Positions 35,152 to 53,364 of a stretch of DNA of 64,000 nucleotides are shown one piece after another. Location: positions 271,994 through 335,993 of the forward strand of contig NZ_SOBT01000009.1 in assembly GCF_004364935.1 (NCBI RefSeq), read 5' to 3'. Under the pieces are notes generated by a model that was not told the origin of the DNA, did no database searches, and saw nothing but the letters and a program-made list of their open reading frames with translations. Source of the stretch: Panacagrimonas perspica (GTDB lineage: Bacteria; Pseudomonadota; Gammaproteobacteria; Nevskiales; Nevskiaceae). Positions within the stretch are counted from its first letter, which is position 1. Every line of letters begins with the position of its first letter. A program made the position numbers and the translations under genes.

Positions 35152-37944
35152 TCAGGCGCTGGTGCCGCGCAGCAGCGCGACCGGCCAGTCGGTCATCACG
35201 GTGTTCAGCGGCAGCCGGCGGCCCGTCATCGACAGCGGCCGCATCTCCAGCGCGTCGTACCAGTCGTACGCCGCCAGTGTTTCAGGCAGCACCACGGCGG
35301 TATCGAGCAGGGCTTGCGGCGGCAGGCGCAGGTCGCGCGCACGCCGCGTGTACGGATGAACATGCAGCGGAGCGATCACCAGCAGGCAACGCCGGGCATG
35401 GCGGCGCAGGAACGCGACGAAGTGCGGCGCGAGTCGGCCTTCGAGCGCAAGACCCTGGTACTCGCCTCGCGCGAAGATGTCCGGATCGCCGCGCCGGCAC
35501 GCCAGCACGCGTTCGACGAGCCGCTGCTTGATCGCACCGTCGTGCCAGTTGCCCAGCAGATCCGGCGTGGAAACCGAACTTTCGAGACTCGCGCCGAGTC
35601 CCGCGTAATCGACCTGCCGGCGGTTGTCCGGATCGACGAGGCTCAGATCCCAGCCTTCGGTGCCCTGGTACAGGTCCGGCACGCCGGGACAGGTCATCCG
35701 CAGCAGCGCCTGCGTCAGGCTCTTCACGGCGCCGGTGGGCGTGATCTCGTCGACGAAGCTCGCCAGCGATTCGATGAACGTCGAGGAGCGCGCCGGATCG
35801 AGCACGGCTTCGAGGAATTCCCGGCAGCCTTGTTCGTAGCGCTCGTCGGGCGCGCTCCAGCTCGAGTGGCGCTTGGCCTCGCGGATCGCCTTTAGCTGCC
35901 ACGCGGCGAGACGTTCGACATAGGCGCTCATGCCTTCGCGATCGGTCGCCTGCAATCCCATCGGCCATGCGCCGACGATCATCTGGTAAAGCAGGTATTC
36001 GTCGACATCGTCCGGCGCCTGCCCGTCCTGCTGTCGACGCAGCGGCTCGTTGAACCGGCGCCAGCGGCCGACGGCCTCGACCCAGGCATCCGGTGTCTCG
36101 CTGAGCACCGCCAATCTCGCGCGGACGTCTTCGCCGCGCTTGTGGTCGTGCGTGGCGGTGGCGAGCAGCGCGTCGGGATAGCGCTCGCGCCGATCGGCGC
36201 AGAGGGTGTGGAAGTCGTCGGTGGACAGCGCGAACTGTCGCGGGTCGGAGCCGACCTCGTTGCGTGACAGCAGCAGGCCGTGGCGATAGAACGCGGTGTC
36301 TTCCACCGACTTCGCGGCCACTGGCGACGTCAGCTGCTGGAAGCGCGCGATCGCGCGCAGGCGCGCACGCCGCGCTGCGGGTCGTGCCACGTCCTTGGGC
36401 GCCTCGCCGCCAAGCCAGCCGTCGATCCGGTGCAGCAGCGGCCGCTCGGACGGGCGGCAACTGCGCGACGCGGCCTCGACGACGCGTTGCATGATCTGCG
36501 CGTCCTCGTCGCCGCGCCCGCGGCCGTCGACATAGGTGCGATAGACGGGGAAGTGCGCGAGCAGTTCGGTGAGCACGCGCCGGATCGCCGACAGGGTCCA
36601 GTCGCGCGTCGCCGAGTGTTCAAGCGCGACCGCGTGCAGCGCATGCGCGCAGGCGCCGAACTCGGCCGCGAACAGTTCCTGCGGAATCCGGCGGCGCGCT
36701 TCCTCTTCCTCGTCGGCGAAGTCGTTGCCGCCCTCGTGCCGATTCCAGAATTGCGTCAAGCGCGCCTGCCCGCGCGCGTCGTGCAGCAGCGCGCCGACCT
36801 CGTTCATGAAGCTGTAGCCCGACGTGCCGTCGACCTGCCAGTCGCTGGCGAGGCGTTCGCCCTGCGCGAGGATCTTCTCGACGACGACGTAGCAGGTGTG
36901 GCGCGGCCGTTCGCGCTTCAGGCGCGCACGGAGCTGGCGGCAGTAGGCACGCGGATCGGCGAGGCCATCGACATGATCGATGCGCAGGCCGTCGATCAGG
37001 CCTTCGGCGTACAAGCGGAACAACGTCGAATGCGCAGCCTCGAACACGGCGCGATCCTCGATGCGAATGCCGGCCAGTTCGGTGACGTCGAAGAAGCGGC
37101 GCCAGTTGATCGTGTCGGACGCCGTGCGCCACCACGCGAGGCGATAGTGCTGGCGGTCGAGCAGGCGGTGCAGCAGCGCCTGCCCTGCGGGCGTCGCCGC
37201 GGAGAATCGTTCGAGCGTGCGTGCCAGCGTGTCGCGCACGCCGGCGTCTTCGCGCGTGGCATCCGCGAGCTGCATCGCCGCCTGCTCGAATGCGCTGAAG
37301 CGAGCGTCGCCGCGTCGTTGCGCCAGCGCATTCGTGAAGACATCCGCCAGGCGACTGCCCGACAGCAGCAACGCGTAGTGCGAAGGCGCGATCGGGAACA
37401 CGTGGTCGGCGTATCCGACGAAGAAGCGGCCGCGCCGCTCGTCGAAGCGCAGCTGCAGGTCGCCGGCGGCGAGCACCTCGCCGTACGGCTCGCCGAGAAA
37501 GGGCGCGAGCAGTCGGCCGGACAAAGCCGGGTCGCTGCGATCCCAGTCGATGTCGAAGAACGTGGCGTTGCGGCTTTCGCGCCCCCACTCCAGCACGTCG
37601 AGCCAGCGCGGGTTGTCGCCCTTGCCCACCGCCATGTGGTTGGGCACGACATCGACGACCAAGCCCATGCCGTGCGCGTGCAGCGTCGCGACCAACTGGC
37701 GCAGGCCCTGTTCACCGCCGAGTTCGGCACTGACCTGGGCGTGATCGACGACGTCGTAACCGTGCATCGAGCCCGCGCGGGCCGTCAGGATCGGCGAGAC
37801 GAACAGATGGCTGATGCCGAGTTTCTGGAAGTACGGAACGCCGGCGCGTGCATCGTCGAACGTGTAGCCGGCATTGAGCTGCACACGCGCGGTGGCGCGC
37901 GGTGGCGTCGGAATATCCAAGGCGAGGGGGCGGACGTCATTCAC
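35152..37944 (-). CDS. treY: Maltooligosyltrehalose synthase
   Basis: A 930-residue GH13 enzyme that turns the reducing-end maltose of a maltodextrin into a trehalose unit by intramolecular transglucosylation. The N-terminal (beta/alpha)8 part has FQKLGISHLFVSPILTAR and VVDVVPNHMA. The catalytic residues are in IDGLRIDHVDGL (nucleophile Asp), YVVVEKIL (acid/base Glu) and ATHDHKRGEDVRAR (Asp). Length and the LTCPGVPDLYQGTE-like block (RMTCPGVPDLYQGTE) match the family. It is followed by the AI-2E gene, and TreZ, which frees trehalose from its product, is encoded 2.5 kb upstream. The ribosome-binding site for the ATG is weak. Confidence 0.96.
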   Translation of the reverse strand: MNDVRPLALDIPTPPRATARVQLNAGYTFDDARAGVPYFQKLGISHLFVSPILTARAGSMHGYDVVDHAQVSAELGGEQGLRQLVATLHAHGMGLVVDVVPNHMAVGKGDNPRWLDVLEWGRESRNATFFDIDWDRSDPALSGRLLAPFLGEPYGEVLAAGDLQLRFDERRGRFFVGYADHVFPIAPSHYALLLSGSRLADVFTNALAQRRGDARFSAFEQAAMQLADATREDAGVRDTLARTLERFSAATPAGQALLHRLLDRQHYRLAWWRTASDTINWRRFFDVTELAGIRIEDRAVFEAAHSTLFRLYAEGLIDGLRIDHVDGLADPRAYCRQLRARLKRERPRHTCYVVVEKILAQGERLASDWQVDGTSGYSFMNEVGALLHDARGQARLTQFWNRHEGGNDFADEEEEARRRIPQELFAAEFGACAHALHAVALEHSATRDWTLSAIRRVLTELLAHFPVYRTYVDGRGRGDEDAQIMQRVVEAASRSCRPSERPLLHRIDGWLGGEAPKDVARPAARRARLRAIARFQQLTSPVAAKSVEDTAFYRHGLLLSRNEVGSDPRQFALSTDDFHTLCADRRERYPDALLATATHDHKRGEDVRARLAVLSETPDAWVEAVGRWRRFNEPLRRQQDGQAPDDVDEYLLYQMIVGAWPMGLQATDREGMSAYVERLAAWQLKAIREAKRHSSWSAPDERYEQGCREFLEAVLDPARSSTFIESLASFVDEITPTGAVKSLTQALLRMTCPGVPDLYQGTEGWDLSLVDPDNRRQVDYAGLGASLESSVSTPDLLGNWHDGAIKQRLVERVLACRRGDPDIFARGEYQGLALEGRLAPHFVAFLRRHARRCLLVIAPLHVHPYTRRARDLRLPPQALLDTAVVLPETLAAYDWYDALEMRPLSMTGRRLPLNTVMTDWPVALLRGTSA

Positions 37945-38000
37945 GGGTCCGGCAGGGCAGCAAGAATGGATCCCGGGGTCGAAACCTCCACAGCGGGCAT

Positions 38001-38021
38001 CCCGGACTTCGTCCGAGCTAC
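38001..38021 (-). repeat. Single GTAG-type REP
   Basis: A palindrome reading GTAGCTCGGACGAAGTCCGG on the minus strand, a slightly diverged copy (GTAGCTC for GTAGCCC) of the element at 38162-38183. Confidence 0.6.
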
Positions 38022-38055
38022 GGGGTGTCGCGCGCTTGCTGCGGCGTTTCCGGCC

Positions 38056-38138
38056 GTAGGCTGGGATGAAGCGAAGCGAATCCCAGCGGACTTTTGCCGA
38101 ATACCTGCTGGGTTTCGCTTCGCTCCAACCCAGCCTAC
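38056..38138. repeat. Paired GTAGGCTGGG palindromes (second REP subfamily)
   Basis: Two inverted copies face each other. One begins GTAGGCTGGGATGAAGCGA at 38056; the other reads GTAGGCTGGGTTGGAGCGA on the minus strand from 38138. Both ends carry the GTAG head and each copy contains GCGAAGCGA. Different in sequence from the GTAGCCCGGG family beside it, but of the same design. Confidence 0.7.
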
Positions 38139-38161
38139 CGAGCTCACCCCGCAGCGAGGCT

Positions 38162-38183
38162 CCCCGGACTTCGTCCGGGCTAC
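38162..38183 (-). repeat. GTAG-type REP supplying the malQ stop codon
   Basis: On the minus strand it begins GTAGCCCGGACGAAG. The TAG of the head is the stop codon of malQ (38180-38182), the same arrangement as at 7999. Confidence 0.7.
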
Positions 38184-40237
38184 GGGGTGCGTGCTCGCTG
38201 CAAGGCTCCGAGCACCGCTTGCGCCGTCGGCGACTCGATAAGGGTCACCGCCTCGTCCGGCAGGCGCCGCACCCAGTTCGGATGCGTGTCGACAGTGCCT
38301 GGAATATTCGGCTGCTCGACCAGCGCGAGCGCATCCTCGATCGGCAGCAGCGCGAGTTCGCAGGGCGTGCTGCCGATGAACGCGGCGGCGGCCACCGCGG
38401 CGATCTCTCCTTCCGCCGCGGGCGGCTCGGCGCCCTGCGCCACGCCGGCGTGCACGAAGGCGTTCCACAGCGCGTTGCGATCCTCACCGCGCACACGCGC
38501 AGCGTCGGCCGGCGTCTGCCCGTCGTCGAGCAGATCCAGTTGCGCGCGCCATTCCAGATCGCGCCCGCGCCACCAGCCCGCGACCGTCGGCAGGTCGTGC
38601 GTGGACGTCATCGCCACCGTGCCGCGCGGCCAGCGCTGGGGCTCGACGAAATAGACACCGTCGCGCTGGAACCACATCACGCGCATGCCGAGCAGACCGC
38701 CGCCGATCAGGTGCTGCTGGAAGCCCTCGGGCATCGTCCCCAGGTCCTCGCCGACGATCAGTGCGCGGTGCCGCCAGGATTCGAGCGCGATCAGGCGCAG
38801 GAAATCCTGCAGCGGATAACGCACGTAGGCGCCCTCGTCGGCGCGCGTGTCGTCGGCGATCAACCACAGCCGCGCCAGGCCGAACACGTGGTCCATGCGC
38901 AGGCCGCCGACGTGCGCGAGGTTCGCACGCAGCAATTCGATGAAGGGGCGAAAGCCGTCCTGCCGCAGCGTGCGCGGCGACAGCGCCGACAGACCCCAGT
39001 CCTGGCCCTTGCCATTGAGCGGATCGGGCGGCGCGCCGATGCGCAGGCCCAGCAGCAGATCGCGCTGACGGCTCCAGGCATGACTGCCGGCGCTGTCGGT
39101 GCCCACTGCGAGATCGCCGATCAGGCCGATCGCCATGCCGGCATCGCGCGCGGCCTGCTGCGCCGCTGCGACGCTGCGATCGGCCAGCCACTGCAGGAAC
39201 TGTCCGAACGCGATCTCGTCGACGTGTTCGGCGGCGAAACGCGTCACCCGTTCGCTCGAGGGATCGCGAAATTCCGCAGGCCAGTTGCGCCAGTGCGCAA
39301 TCGGCTCCGGCCCGCTGGCGAAACGCGCATGCAAGGCTTCGAAACACGCGTGCTCGCGCAGCAGCGCGCCCTGCGAAGCGCACCAGGTTTCAAATGCGCC
39401 ACGCTGGCCGCTGGCGTCGAGGCGTTCGAACAGTCCGGCGAACAGCGACGTCTTGGCTCGCGTCGAGCGTCCCGCGTCGATCTGCGGCGCGCGTTCGAGC
39501 GCCTCGAATTCCTCGAGCAGCCCGCGCTGCGCCATCACCGCGTCGATGGTCGATGCATCGAACACCGCGCGCGCGTCGGCCAGCACGGCGTTGCGCATCA
39601 GCCGCGATGAAGGACTGTAGGGACTGAAGCGATCCGGCCACGCGCCGAAGCCGGCGTGCGCGGGACTCAGCGCGATCGCATCCGCGCCTTGCGCCGCGAG
39701 CGCTCCGACGATGCCGGCCACCGAGCCGAAATCGCCGAGACCGGCATCACCGCGCCGGCGCAGGCTCGGGATCTGCACGGTGACGCCCCAGCGACGCGCA
39801 TTCGCTTTGCCAAGATCATCGAGCCCCAGGCATCGACGCGGCGCGACGGCCAGCGTGATCGGTGCGTCCAGGCCCAGTTCGAGCCGGTGATATCCCGGCT
39901 CCTGCACGCCGGGAAGCATCTCGCCCGCCTGCAACTGGCCTTCGCGGATCGCGCCGCTTTCCAGCAGCAGGCGATAGCGGCCCACCGCGCCGCGATGCAA
40001 GGCGATGGCCTCGCCGACGACGGCGGTCACCAGCGGCGCCGGCTGATCCTCTTCGGCACGCAGTCGCGCCAGGCTGTCGATCCGTTGCTGTGGCGTCGCG
40101 CCCGGCAGTTCGAGCGCGTGGAGCATGCGGCCGAGCGCGAAGTCCGAGACCGTGCGCGCCTGGCCCCTGAAGTCGTGCCAATGGACGGACACGCCGGCGG
40201 CGGCGGCCAGTTCGTGAAGTCCGGGATCGCTGCTCAC
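38180..40237 (-). CDS. malQ: 4-alpha-glucanotransferase (amylomaltase)
   Basis: A 685-residue GH77 enzyme that moves alpha-1,4-glucan segments between chains, adjusting maltodextrin length for TreY and glycogen metabolism. The N-terminal ~140 residues form the extra domain seen in proteobacterial MalQ. Catalytic motifs are GGLRMDHVFGL (nucleophile Asp), ALIVGEDLGTMP (acid/base Glu) and TSTHDLPTVAGWW (Asp). The start is a GTG (40237) with GGAG five bases ahead. The stop codon TAG lies in a REP element, so the original C-terminus may have been longer or shorter by a few residues. It is between treZ and treY, the common order. Confidence 0.95.
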   Translation of the reverse strand: MSSDPGLHELAAAAGVSVHWHDFRGQARTVSDFALGRMLHALELPGATPQQRIDSLARLRAEEDQPAPLVTAVVGEAIALHRGAVGRYRLLLESGAIREGQLQAGEMLPGVQEPGYHRLELGLDAPITLAVAPRRCLGLDDLGKANARRWGVTVQIPSLRRRGDAGLGDFGSVAGIVGALAAQGADAIALSPAHAGFGAWPDRFSPYSPSSRLMRNAVLADARAVFDASTIDAVMAQRGLLEEFEALERAPQIDAGRSTRAKTSLFAGLFERLDASGQRGAFETWCASQGALLREHACFEALHARFASGPEPIAHWRNWPAEFRDPSSERVTRFAAEHVDEIAFGQFLQWLADRSVAAAQQAARDAGMAIGLIGDLAVGTDSAGSHAWSRQRDLLLGLRIGAPPDPLNGKGQDWGLSALSPRTLRQDGFRPFIELLRANLAHVGGLRMDHVFGLARLWLIADDTRADEGAYVRYPLQDFLRLIALESWRHRALIVGEDLGTMPEGFQQHLIGGGLLGMRVMWFQRDGVYFVEPQRWPRGTVAMTSTHDLPTVAGWWRGRDLEWRAQLDLLDDGQTPADAARVRGEDRNALWNAFVHAGVAQGAEPPAAEGEIAAVAAAAFIGSTPCELALLPIEDALALVEQPNIPGTVDTHPNWVRRLPDEAVTLIESPTAQAVLGALQRARTP

Positions 40238-40276
40238 GGATTCTCCTTCGTTCGTCCCGAAAACCGCATGTCAACC

Positions 40277-40361
40277 GCAGCCCGGACGTTGAATTTCGCG
40301 AAGCGAAAGAGCGGGGTTCCCCTCGCATGCGGAGCGCAATCCCGGACTTCGTCCGGGCTAC
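40277..40361 (-). repeat. REP pair between treZ and malQ
   Basis: Palindrome 40341-40361 reads GTAGCCCGGACGAAGTCCGG on the minus strand. A second arm with CAGCCCGGAC lies at 40278-40287, and a GCGAAGCGA core lies between. It sits inside the trehalose operon. Confidence 0.65.
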
Positions 40362-40394
40362 GTTCGCCACCCGCAGACACGTTTTCTTCGCAGT

Positions 40395-42166
40395 TCATAC
40401 GAGATACGCCACCGTCGATCGCGGCGCGAGCCGCTCGTCGCGCCACTCGATGTCCGCACGGCTCGCGTGAATCCGCGTGCCGCCCGCAGGCGGCACGAAC
40501 GCCACCGGCTCGGTCGCGAGGTTCATCGCCAGCAGCAGCTCGCGACCGGTGCCGAGTCTCCAGCGCGCGCACACGCCGGCCGCGCCGAGCGTGTGTGCGC
40601 CGAGGCTGCGACAGCCGGGAAGCCCGGGCACGATCGATTCGCGCCGGATGCGCAGCAGCTTGCGCACCTCGTCGGCCAGGCTGCGGGCGCGCGCATCGGC
40701 GTCCGCTGCACGCGGACGCGAATCCTCGAACGTCTGCTGCGCGTTGGGATCGGGAATGCGCGCACGCTGCGCCTCGTCGGCGAAGGCCGGGAACTGCGCG
40801 AACTCGCGGCGACGTCCTTCGCGGACCTGTTCGGCGAGCTCGTCTCCGTGATCGGTGAAGAACAGGAACGGCTCCTGTGCGCCCCAGGGTTCGCCCATGA
40901 ACAACAGCGGGATCATCGGGCAAAGCAGTTGCAGCGCCGTGGCGGCGCGCAGCGCCTGTGGATCGGCCAGGCGCGTCAGCCGCTCGCCGAGCGCGCGATT
41001 GCCGATCTGGTCGTGGTTCTGCAGGAACAGCACGAATGCGCTGGGCGGAAGCTGCGCGCTGGGCATTCCGCGCGGTTCGCCGTTGAGCGGCCAGGTCTCA
41101 CCCTGGTAGATGAAACCTTCCGACAGGCAGCGCGCGAGCTGCTGCGCCGGTTGTTCGGCATACGCCGCGTAGTAGCCCTGGTTCTCTCCAGTGAGCAGCA
41201 CGTGCAACGCGTGATGCCCGTCGTCGTTCCACTGCGCGTCATAGGCGTTGTCGACGCCCTCGCCGCTCAGCAGCTCGGCGTCGTTGTCGTCGTTCTCCAG
41301 CACCAGATGAAGGTGCCGCGCCGGCTCCAGCGCCGCACGGATCGTGGCCGCCGTCTCGCGCAACCAGCCGGGCTCGCGGATCGCATGCACGGCATCGAAA
41401 CGCAATCCGTCGAAGCGATACTCCTCGAGCCAGTAGCGCGCGTTGGACGTGAAGAACGCGCGCACCTCCGGACGGCGGAAGTCGATCGCCGGGCCCCAGG
41501 GCGTCTGGCGATCGTCACGAAAGAACGCCGGCGCATACGCGTGCAGGTAGTTCCCGTCGGGGCCGAAGTGGTTGTAGACCACGTCGAGAAACATCATCAG
41601 GCCCAGACCGTGCGCGGTGTCGACGAGCGATTTGAGATCCTCCGGACTGCCATAGGCGCGATCGGGCGCAAACGGCAGCACGCCGTCGTAGCCCCAGTTG
41701 CGCGTGCCGGGAAAATCCGCGATCGGCATCAGCTCGATGGCCGTGACGCCCAGTTCGGCGAGCGCCGGCAACTGCTGCTGCAGGCCGATGAAACCGCCGC
41801 AGAGTCCGACGTGCACCTCGTACAGCACGGTCTCGGTCCAGGGCCGTCCGCGCCACGTGGTGTTGCGCCAGGCATAGGCATCCGGATCCACCACAAGGCT
41901 GTCGCCGTGCACGTCGTCGGCCTGCGCGCGCGAGGCCGGATCCGATACGGCCGTGCCGTCGGCGAGACGGTAGCGATATGCGGTGCCGGCGACGCACGCC
42001 AGTTCGCAGCCGAACCATCCCTGCGCATCGGGACGCAGCTGCTCGTGTCGTCCGTCACCGAGTTCGAGCGTGACTTCGTCGAGCGCCGGCGCCCACAGTC
42101 CGAAGCGCGTCCTGCCGTTGCCCAGGACCTGCGCACCGAAGGACGGCCGGGCAGGCGGTGCGGCGC

Positions 42167-42170
<4 letters not shown>
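40395..42170 (-). CDS. treZ: Maltooligosyltrehalose trehalohydrolase
   Basis: A 591-residue GH13 enzyme that releases trehalose from maltooligosyltrehalose made by TreY. The N-terminal CBM48/E-set domain (RTRFGLWAPALDEVTLEL, residues 1-90) is followed by the barrel: VLYEVHVGLC, then FDGLRFDAVHAI (nucleophile Asp), LHLVLENDDND (acid/base Glu) and FLQNHDQIGN (Asp). I chose the ATG at 42170, which overlaps the glgX stop by four bases and begins just before the conserved fold; the open frame extends 179 codons upstream as an artefact inside glgX. No Shine-Dalgarno is seen, so translation probably depends on coupling. Confidence 0.95.
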
Positions 42171-49979
<7,809 letters not shown>

Positions 49980-49983
<4 letters not shown>

Positions 49984-51989
49984 GCGTGTGCTCCCGCGGC
50001 GCGGCGCAGGTGCCAGATCGCGAACGGCATCTCCTGCGGCACGAAGCGCCAGTGCTGGCGGCGGTCGTGCCAGACGAAGCGCCGGCCCGACATGAGTTCC
50101 TCGGATTCGAGCGCCCCGCCCGCCGCGACCCCGAGCGCATCGAACGGCAGATCGAATTGCGTCTCCTGCGCCGCGTGCGGATCCAGGCTCACCGCCACCA
50201 GCACGAGCTCGTCCGCGCCCGGGAGCTGGCGCGCGTAGACCAGCACCTGGTCGTTGTCCGAATGCTGGAGCTGGAAATGCAGATGCGATTGCAGCGACGG
50301 ATGCTCGCGGCGCAGGCGGTTCAGGCGCGTGATCTCGCCCACGATGTTGCCGGGCGCGCCCCAGTTGCGATGGCGCAGCTCGTATTTTTCCGAATCCAGG
50401 TATTCCTCGCCGTTGGGCAACGCGGCGCCTTCGCAGAGCTCGAACCCGCTGTACATGCCCCAGAGGCCGGAGAGCGTGGAGGCCAGCGCCGCGCGGATCA
50501 GGAAACCCGGACGCCCTGCGTCCTGCAGGAAGCGTGGATTGATGTCGGGTGTGTTGACGAAGAAGTGCGGCCGGTAGAAATCCCGCGGCGCCTGTTGCGT
50601 CAACTCGGTCATGTACTCGCCGAGTTCGCGCTTGCTGTTGCGCCATGTGAAGTACGTGTAGCTCTGCGAGTACCCGATCTTGGCCAGGCGATACATCATC
50701 GCGGGCCGCGTGAAGGCTTCCGACAGGAACAGCACATCCGGATGACGCGTGTGGATGTCGGCGATCAGCCACTCCCAGAACGGCAACGGCTTGGTGTGCG
50801 GATTGTCGACGCGAAAAGTGTGGATTCCTTCCGCGATCCAGTGCTCGATCACGTCGCGCCATGCCAGCCACAGCGAGGGCAGCGCGCCTTCGTTGTAGAA
50901 CTCGACGTTGACGATGTCCTCGTATTTCTTCGGCGGATTCTCCGCACAGCGCACGCTGCCATCGCTGCGCCACGTGAACCATTCGGGATGCTCGCGCAGC
51001 CAGGGATGATCGGGCGAACACTGGATGGCGATGTCGAGCGCCAGCTCCATGCCGTAGCCCGCTGCTGCATCACGCAGACGCCGCAGCGCTTCGATGCCGC
51101 CGAGCGCCGGATGCACCGCGTCATGGCCGCCTTCGGAGCTGCCGATCGCATACGGACTGCCGGGATCGGTCGGCGTCGCGACGAGGCTGTTGTTGCGTCC
51201 CTTGCGCTTGGTCGTTCCGATCGGATGGATCGGCGGCATGTAGAGAACGTCGAATCCCATTGCCGCAATCGATGGCAGTCGCGCAATCACATCGTCGAAC
51301 GTGGCGTGCTGACCGGGCGCGCCCTGCGATCGCGGGAACAGTTCGTACCAGCTCGCGAAGCCTGCACGCGTGCGTTCGACGATCACGCAGAACTCGCTCG
51401 CATGCCGCGACGCAAAGCCGCGCGGCAGCCGGGCGGACATCAACTCGGCGACACCTTCGTCGAGCAGCAGCATCAGCTTCTCGGGTGGCGACAGGTCTTC
51501 GAGCCGCAGGAGCAACGTGGCCAGACGCGCGTCGGGATCGGCGTCGCGCGACGCCGCGCGGATCCGCTCGACGCCATCGACCAGATCCTGTTCGCTCACC
51601 TTGTTCGCGGCCTGCAGTCGAAGCAGAACGCGCCGGTAGCTGCCCCAGGCGTCGATCCATCCTTCGACGGTGAACAGGTGGCGGCCCGTCTTCGTCGGCA
51701 GCATCTGAACGCGAAAGCGGTCATTGCCCAGCGAGCGCATCGGCAGACGCTGTGCTTCGCCACCGGGCTGGCGGAGGATCAGCTCGGCGGCAATCGCCTC
51801 GTGTCCGTCCGCGTACACATCGGCCTCGAACACCAGCGGCTGTCCCACGGTGGCCTTCGCCGGAAAGCGTCCATCGTCGACAGAAGGCTGGAGACGGTCG
51901 ATGACCACGCGCGGCGATCGCATCGAGCGCTCGAGAAGCTGTTGTGCGCGGTCGGTGGCGACCGGCGCCTTGCGGGCCTGGAGATTCAC
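49980..51989 (-). CDS. glgE: Alpha-1,4-glucan:maltose-1-phosphate maltosyltransferase
   Basis: A GH13_3 enzyme that adds maltosyl units from alpha-maltose 1-phosphate to glucan. The N-terminal beta and helical domains (VVIDRLQPSVDDGRFPAK onward) precede the barrel. The nucleophile is Asp395 (FRVDNPHTKPLPFWEW) and the acid/base Glu424 (LFLSEAFTRP), nearly the numbering of Streptomyces coelicolor GlgE. I used the GTG at 51989 (669 residues), preceded by GGGGTG; the ATG at 51923 (647 residues) is an alternative. It is first in the block read glgE, treS-mak, glgB, glgX, treZ, malQ, treY. A leader hairpin lies upstream. Confidence 0.95.
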
Positions 51990-52126
51990 GAGAGCACCCC
52001 GCGACGCAGGGGCGACGTGACGGCCGCGTTGTGGAAAGAAAGAGGACGCGAAACGCGAAAGAACGACGCACGCGCAGGCGCTGAATCCTGAGTGAGGCTC
52101 ATGATCGGAGTCCGCAGCTGATGACG

Positions 52127-52158
52127 AGGGAACCTTCGGAGTGGCGAAGGGTTTCCCT
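52127..52158 (-). other. Leader hairpin upstream of glgE
   Basis: Read on the minus strand, AGGGAA...CCTTCG pairs with CGAAGG...TTCCCT (12 base pairs with a two-base bulge, six-base loop) about 140 bases before the glgE start. No T-run follows it. It could be a regulatory structure in the leader of the operon. Confidence 0.35.
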
Positions 52159-52263
52159 GGGGCACAAGATTCGTACCCGGCATTCGCAGCGTTTATTCGC
52201 GGTTCATTCCGAAAAATGCGCGTATCCCGCCCGGAAGGCATGCAGGACGCATGAACGCCGCGC

Positions 52264-53277
52264 TCAGCCTTTCGTTTTGCGATGCCGGCGCGCGAACACT
52301 TCCATGAACCCGTAGCCCACCGCGGCGGCGGCAAAGGGAACCAGGAAGTAGACGGCACGGAACGCGAGAATGCCGGCCAGCGCCTGGACCTCGTCGAGAT
52401 CGGTCGCCATCAATGTCGTGAAGCTGCCTTCGAGGACACCGACATTGCCCGGCACGTGCAGCGCCGCACCCGCGATGCTGCACGCGAACAGGGCCTCGAT
52501 GACGCGCACGAACGTCAGGTGCGCCGGCAGCAACATCCACAGCGACACCGTCATCAGCAGCCAGCTCACTGACGACAGCGAGAGCTGCGCCGCCGCCATC
52601 GGCAAGGTCGGCATGCGCATCTGCTGGCCGCGCACGCGACAGGTCCATCCGCGCCGGCGACCGATGACGCAGGCGGCGAGGTAGGCGCCGATGATTGCCA
52701 GCATCAGCACGCCCACGCCACGGATCGCGACGACGGGTATGTTCCAGGCCTCGGGCAGCGCAGGAGGCCAGAACAGCAGCAACAGGCCCGCGAGCAGCGT
52801 GAATCCGCTCCAGTTGGTGACGACCGCGAGCACGATGATGCGCGCTACGACCGCCACCGGAAGCCCGAATCGCGTATAGAGGCGGACGCGAAACGCCCAG
52901 CCGCCGACCAGCGCGCCGAGATTCAGCGAGAACGCATACGCGATCGCGTTGATCGCGAACACCCGGCGCCTGGGCATGAAGTGGCCCGTGTACCAGCGGC
53001 CGATCAGGTCGTAGCTGCCGGAACACAGATGGCCGAGCGCGGCCGCGACGAAGGCCAGTCCCAGTTCGAACGCGGTATAGCCGGCAAGCGCGTCGCCGAC
53101 GGCTTCCCAGTCGACCTGACGCGCGCGCGCGAAGATCAGTGTCGCCACGCCGGTGAAGAAGAGGATGATCAGCACCCGCCAGATCACCGCCCGGATTCGT
53201 CTCGGGGGAGGGCCGGCGAGCGGTATCCCAGCCGCGTGCGTCGAAGCGGCGTCGGGGACAGCAGGTGCAGAATCCAT
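52264..53277 (-). CDS. Flippase-like / lysylphosphatidylglycerol synthetase-type integral membrane protein
   Basis: A 337-residue polytopic membrane protein of the UPF0104 (lysylphosphatidylglycerol synthetase transmembrane region) family: about eight membrane segments, with family blocks NAIAYAFSLNLGALVGGWAFRVRLY and VPGNVGVLEGSFTTLMAT. It lacks the cytosolic aminoacyl-transfer domain of MprF, so it is more likely a lipid flippase-like partner than a synthetase. I chose the ATG at 53277, just before a short basic segment; the open frame upstream overlaps the divergent gene. It is read away from an EEP-phosphodiesterase and cardiolipin-synthase pair; such trios are found together in other proteobacteria, supporting a role in membrane lipids. 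Confidence 0.82.
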   Translation of the reverse strand: MDSAPAVPDAASTHAAGIPLAGPPPRRIRAVIWRVLIILFFTGVATLIFARARQVDWEAVGDALAGYTAFELGLAFVAAALGHLCSGSYDLIGRWYTGHFMPRRRVFAINAIAYAFSLNLGALVGGWAFRVRLYTRFGLPVAVVARIIVLAVVTNWSGFTLLAGLLLLFWPPALPEAWNIPVVAIRGVGVLMLAIIGAYLAACVIGRRRGWTCRVRGQQMRMPTLPMAAAQLSLSSVSWLLMTVSLWMLLPAHLTFVRVIEALFACSIAGAALHVPGNVGVLEGSFTTLMATDLDEVQALAGILAFRAVYFLVPFAAAAVGYGFMEVFARRHRKTKG

Positions 53278-53364
53278 CCGGACCGGCGTGCGCAATCGGC
53301 GTACCCGCCCACGCGGAACGTTGCTTGCTTGTGTCCAGCTTCGCCAACCGGATATCTCTCTATC

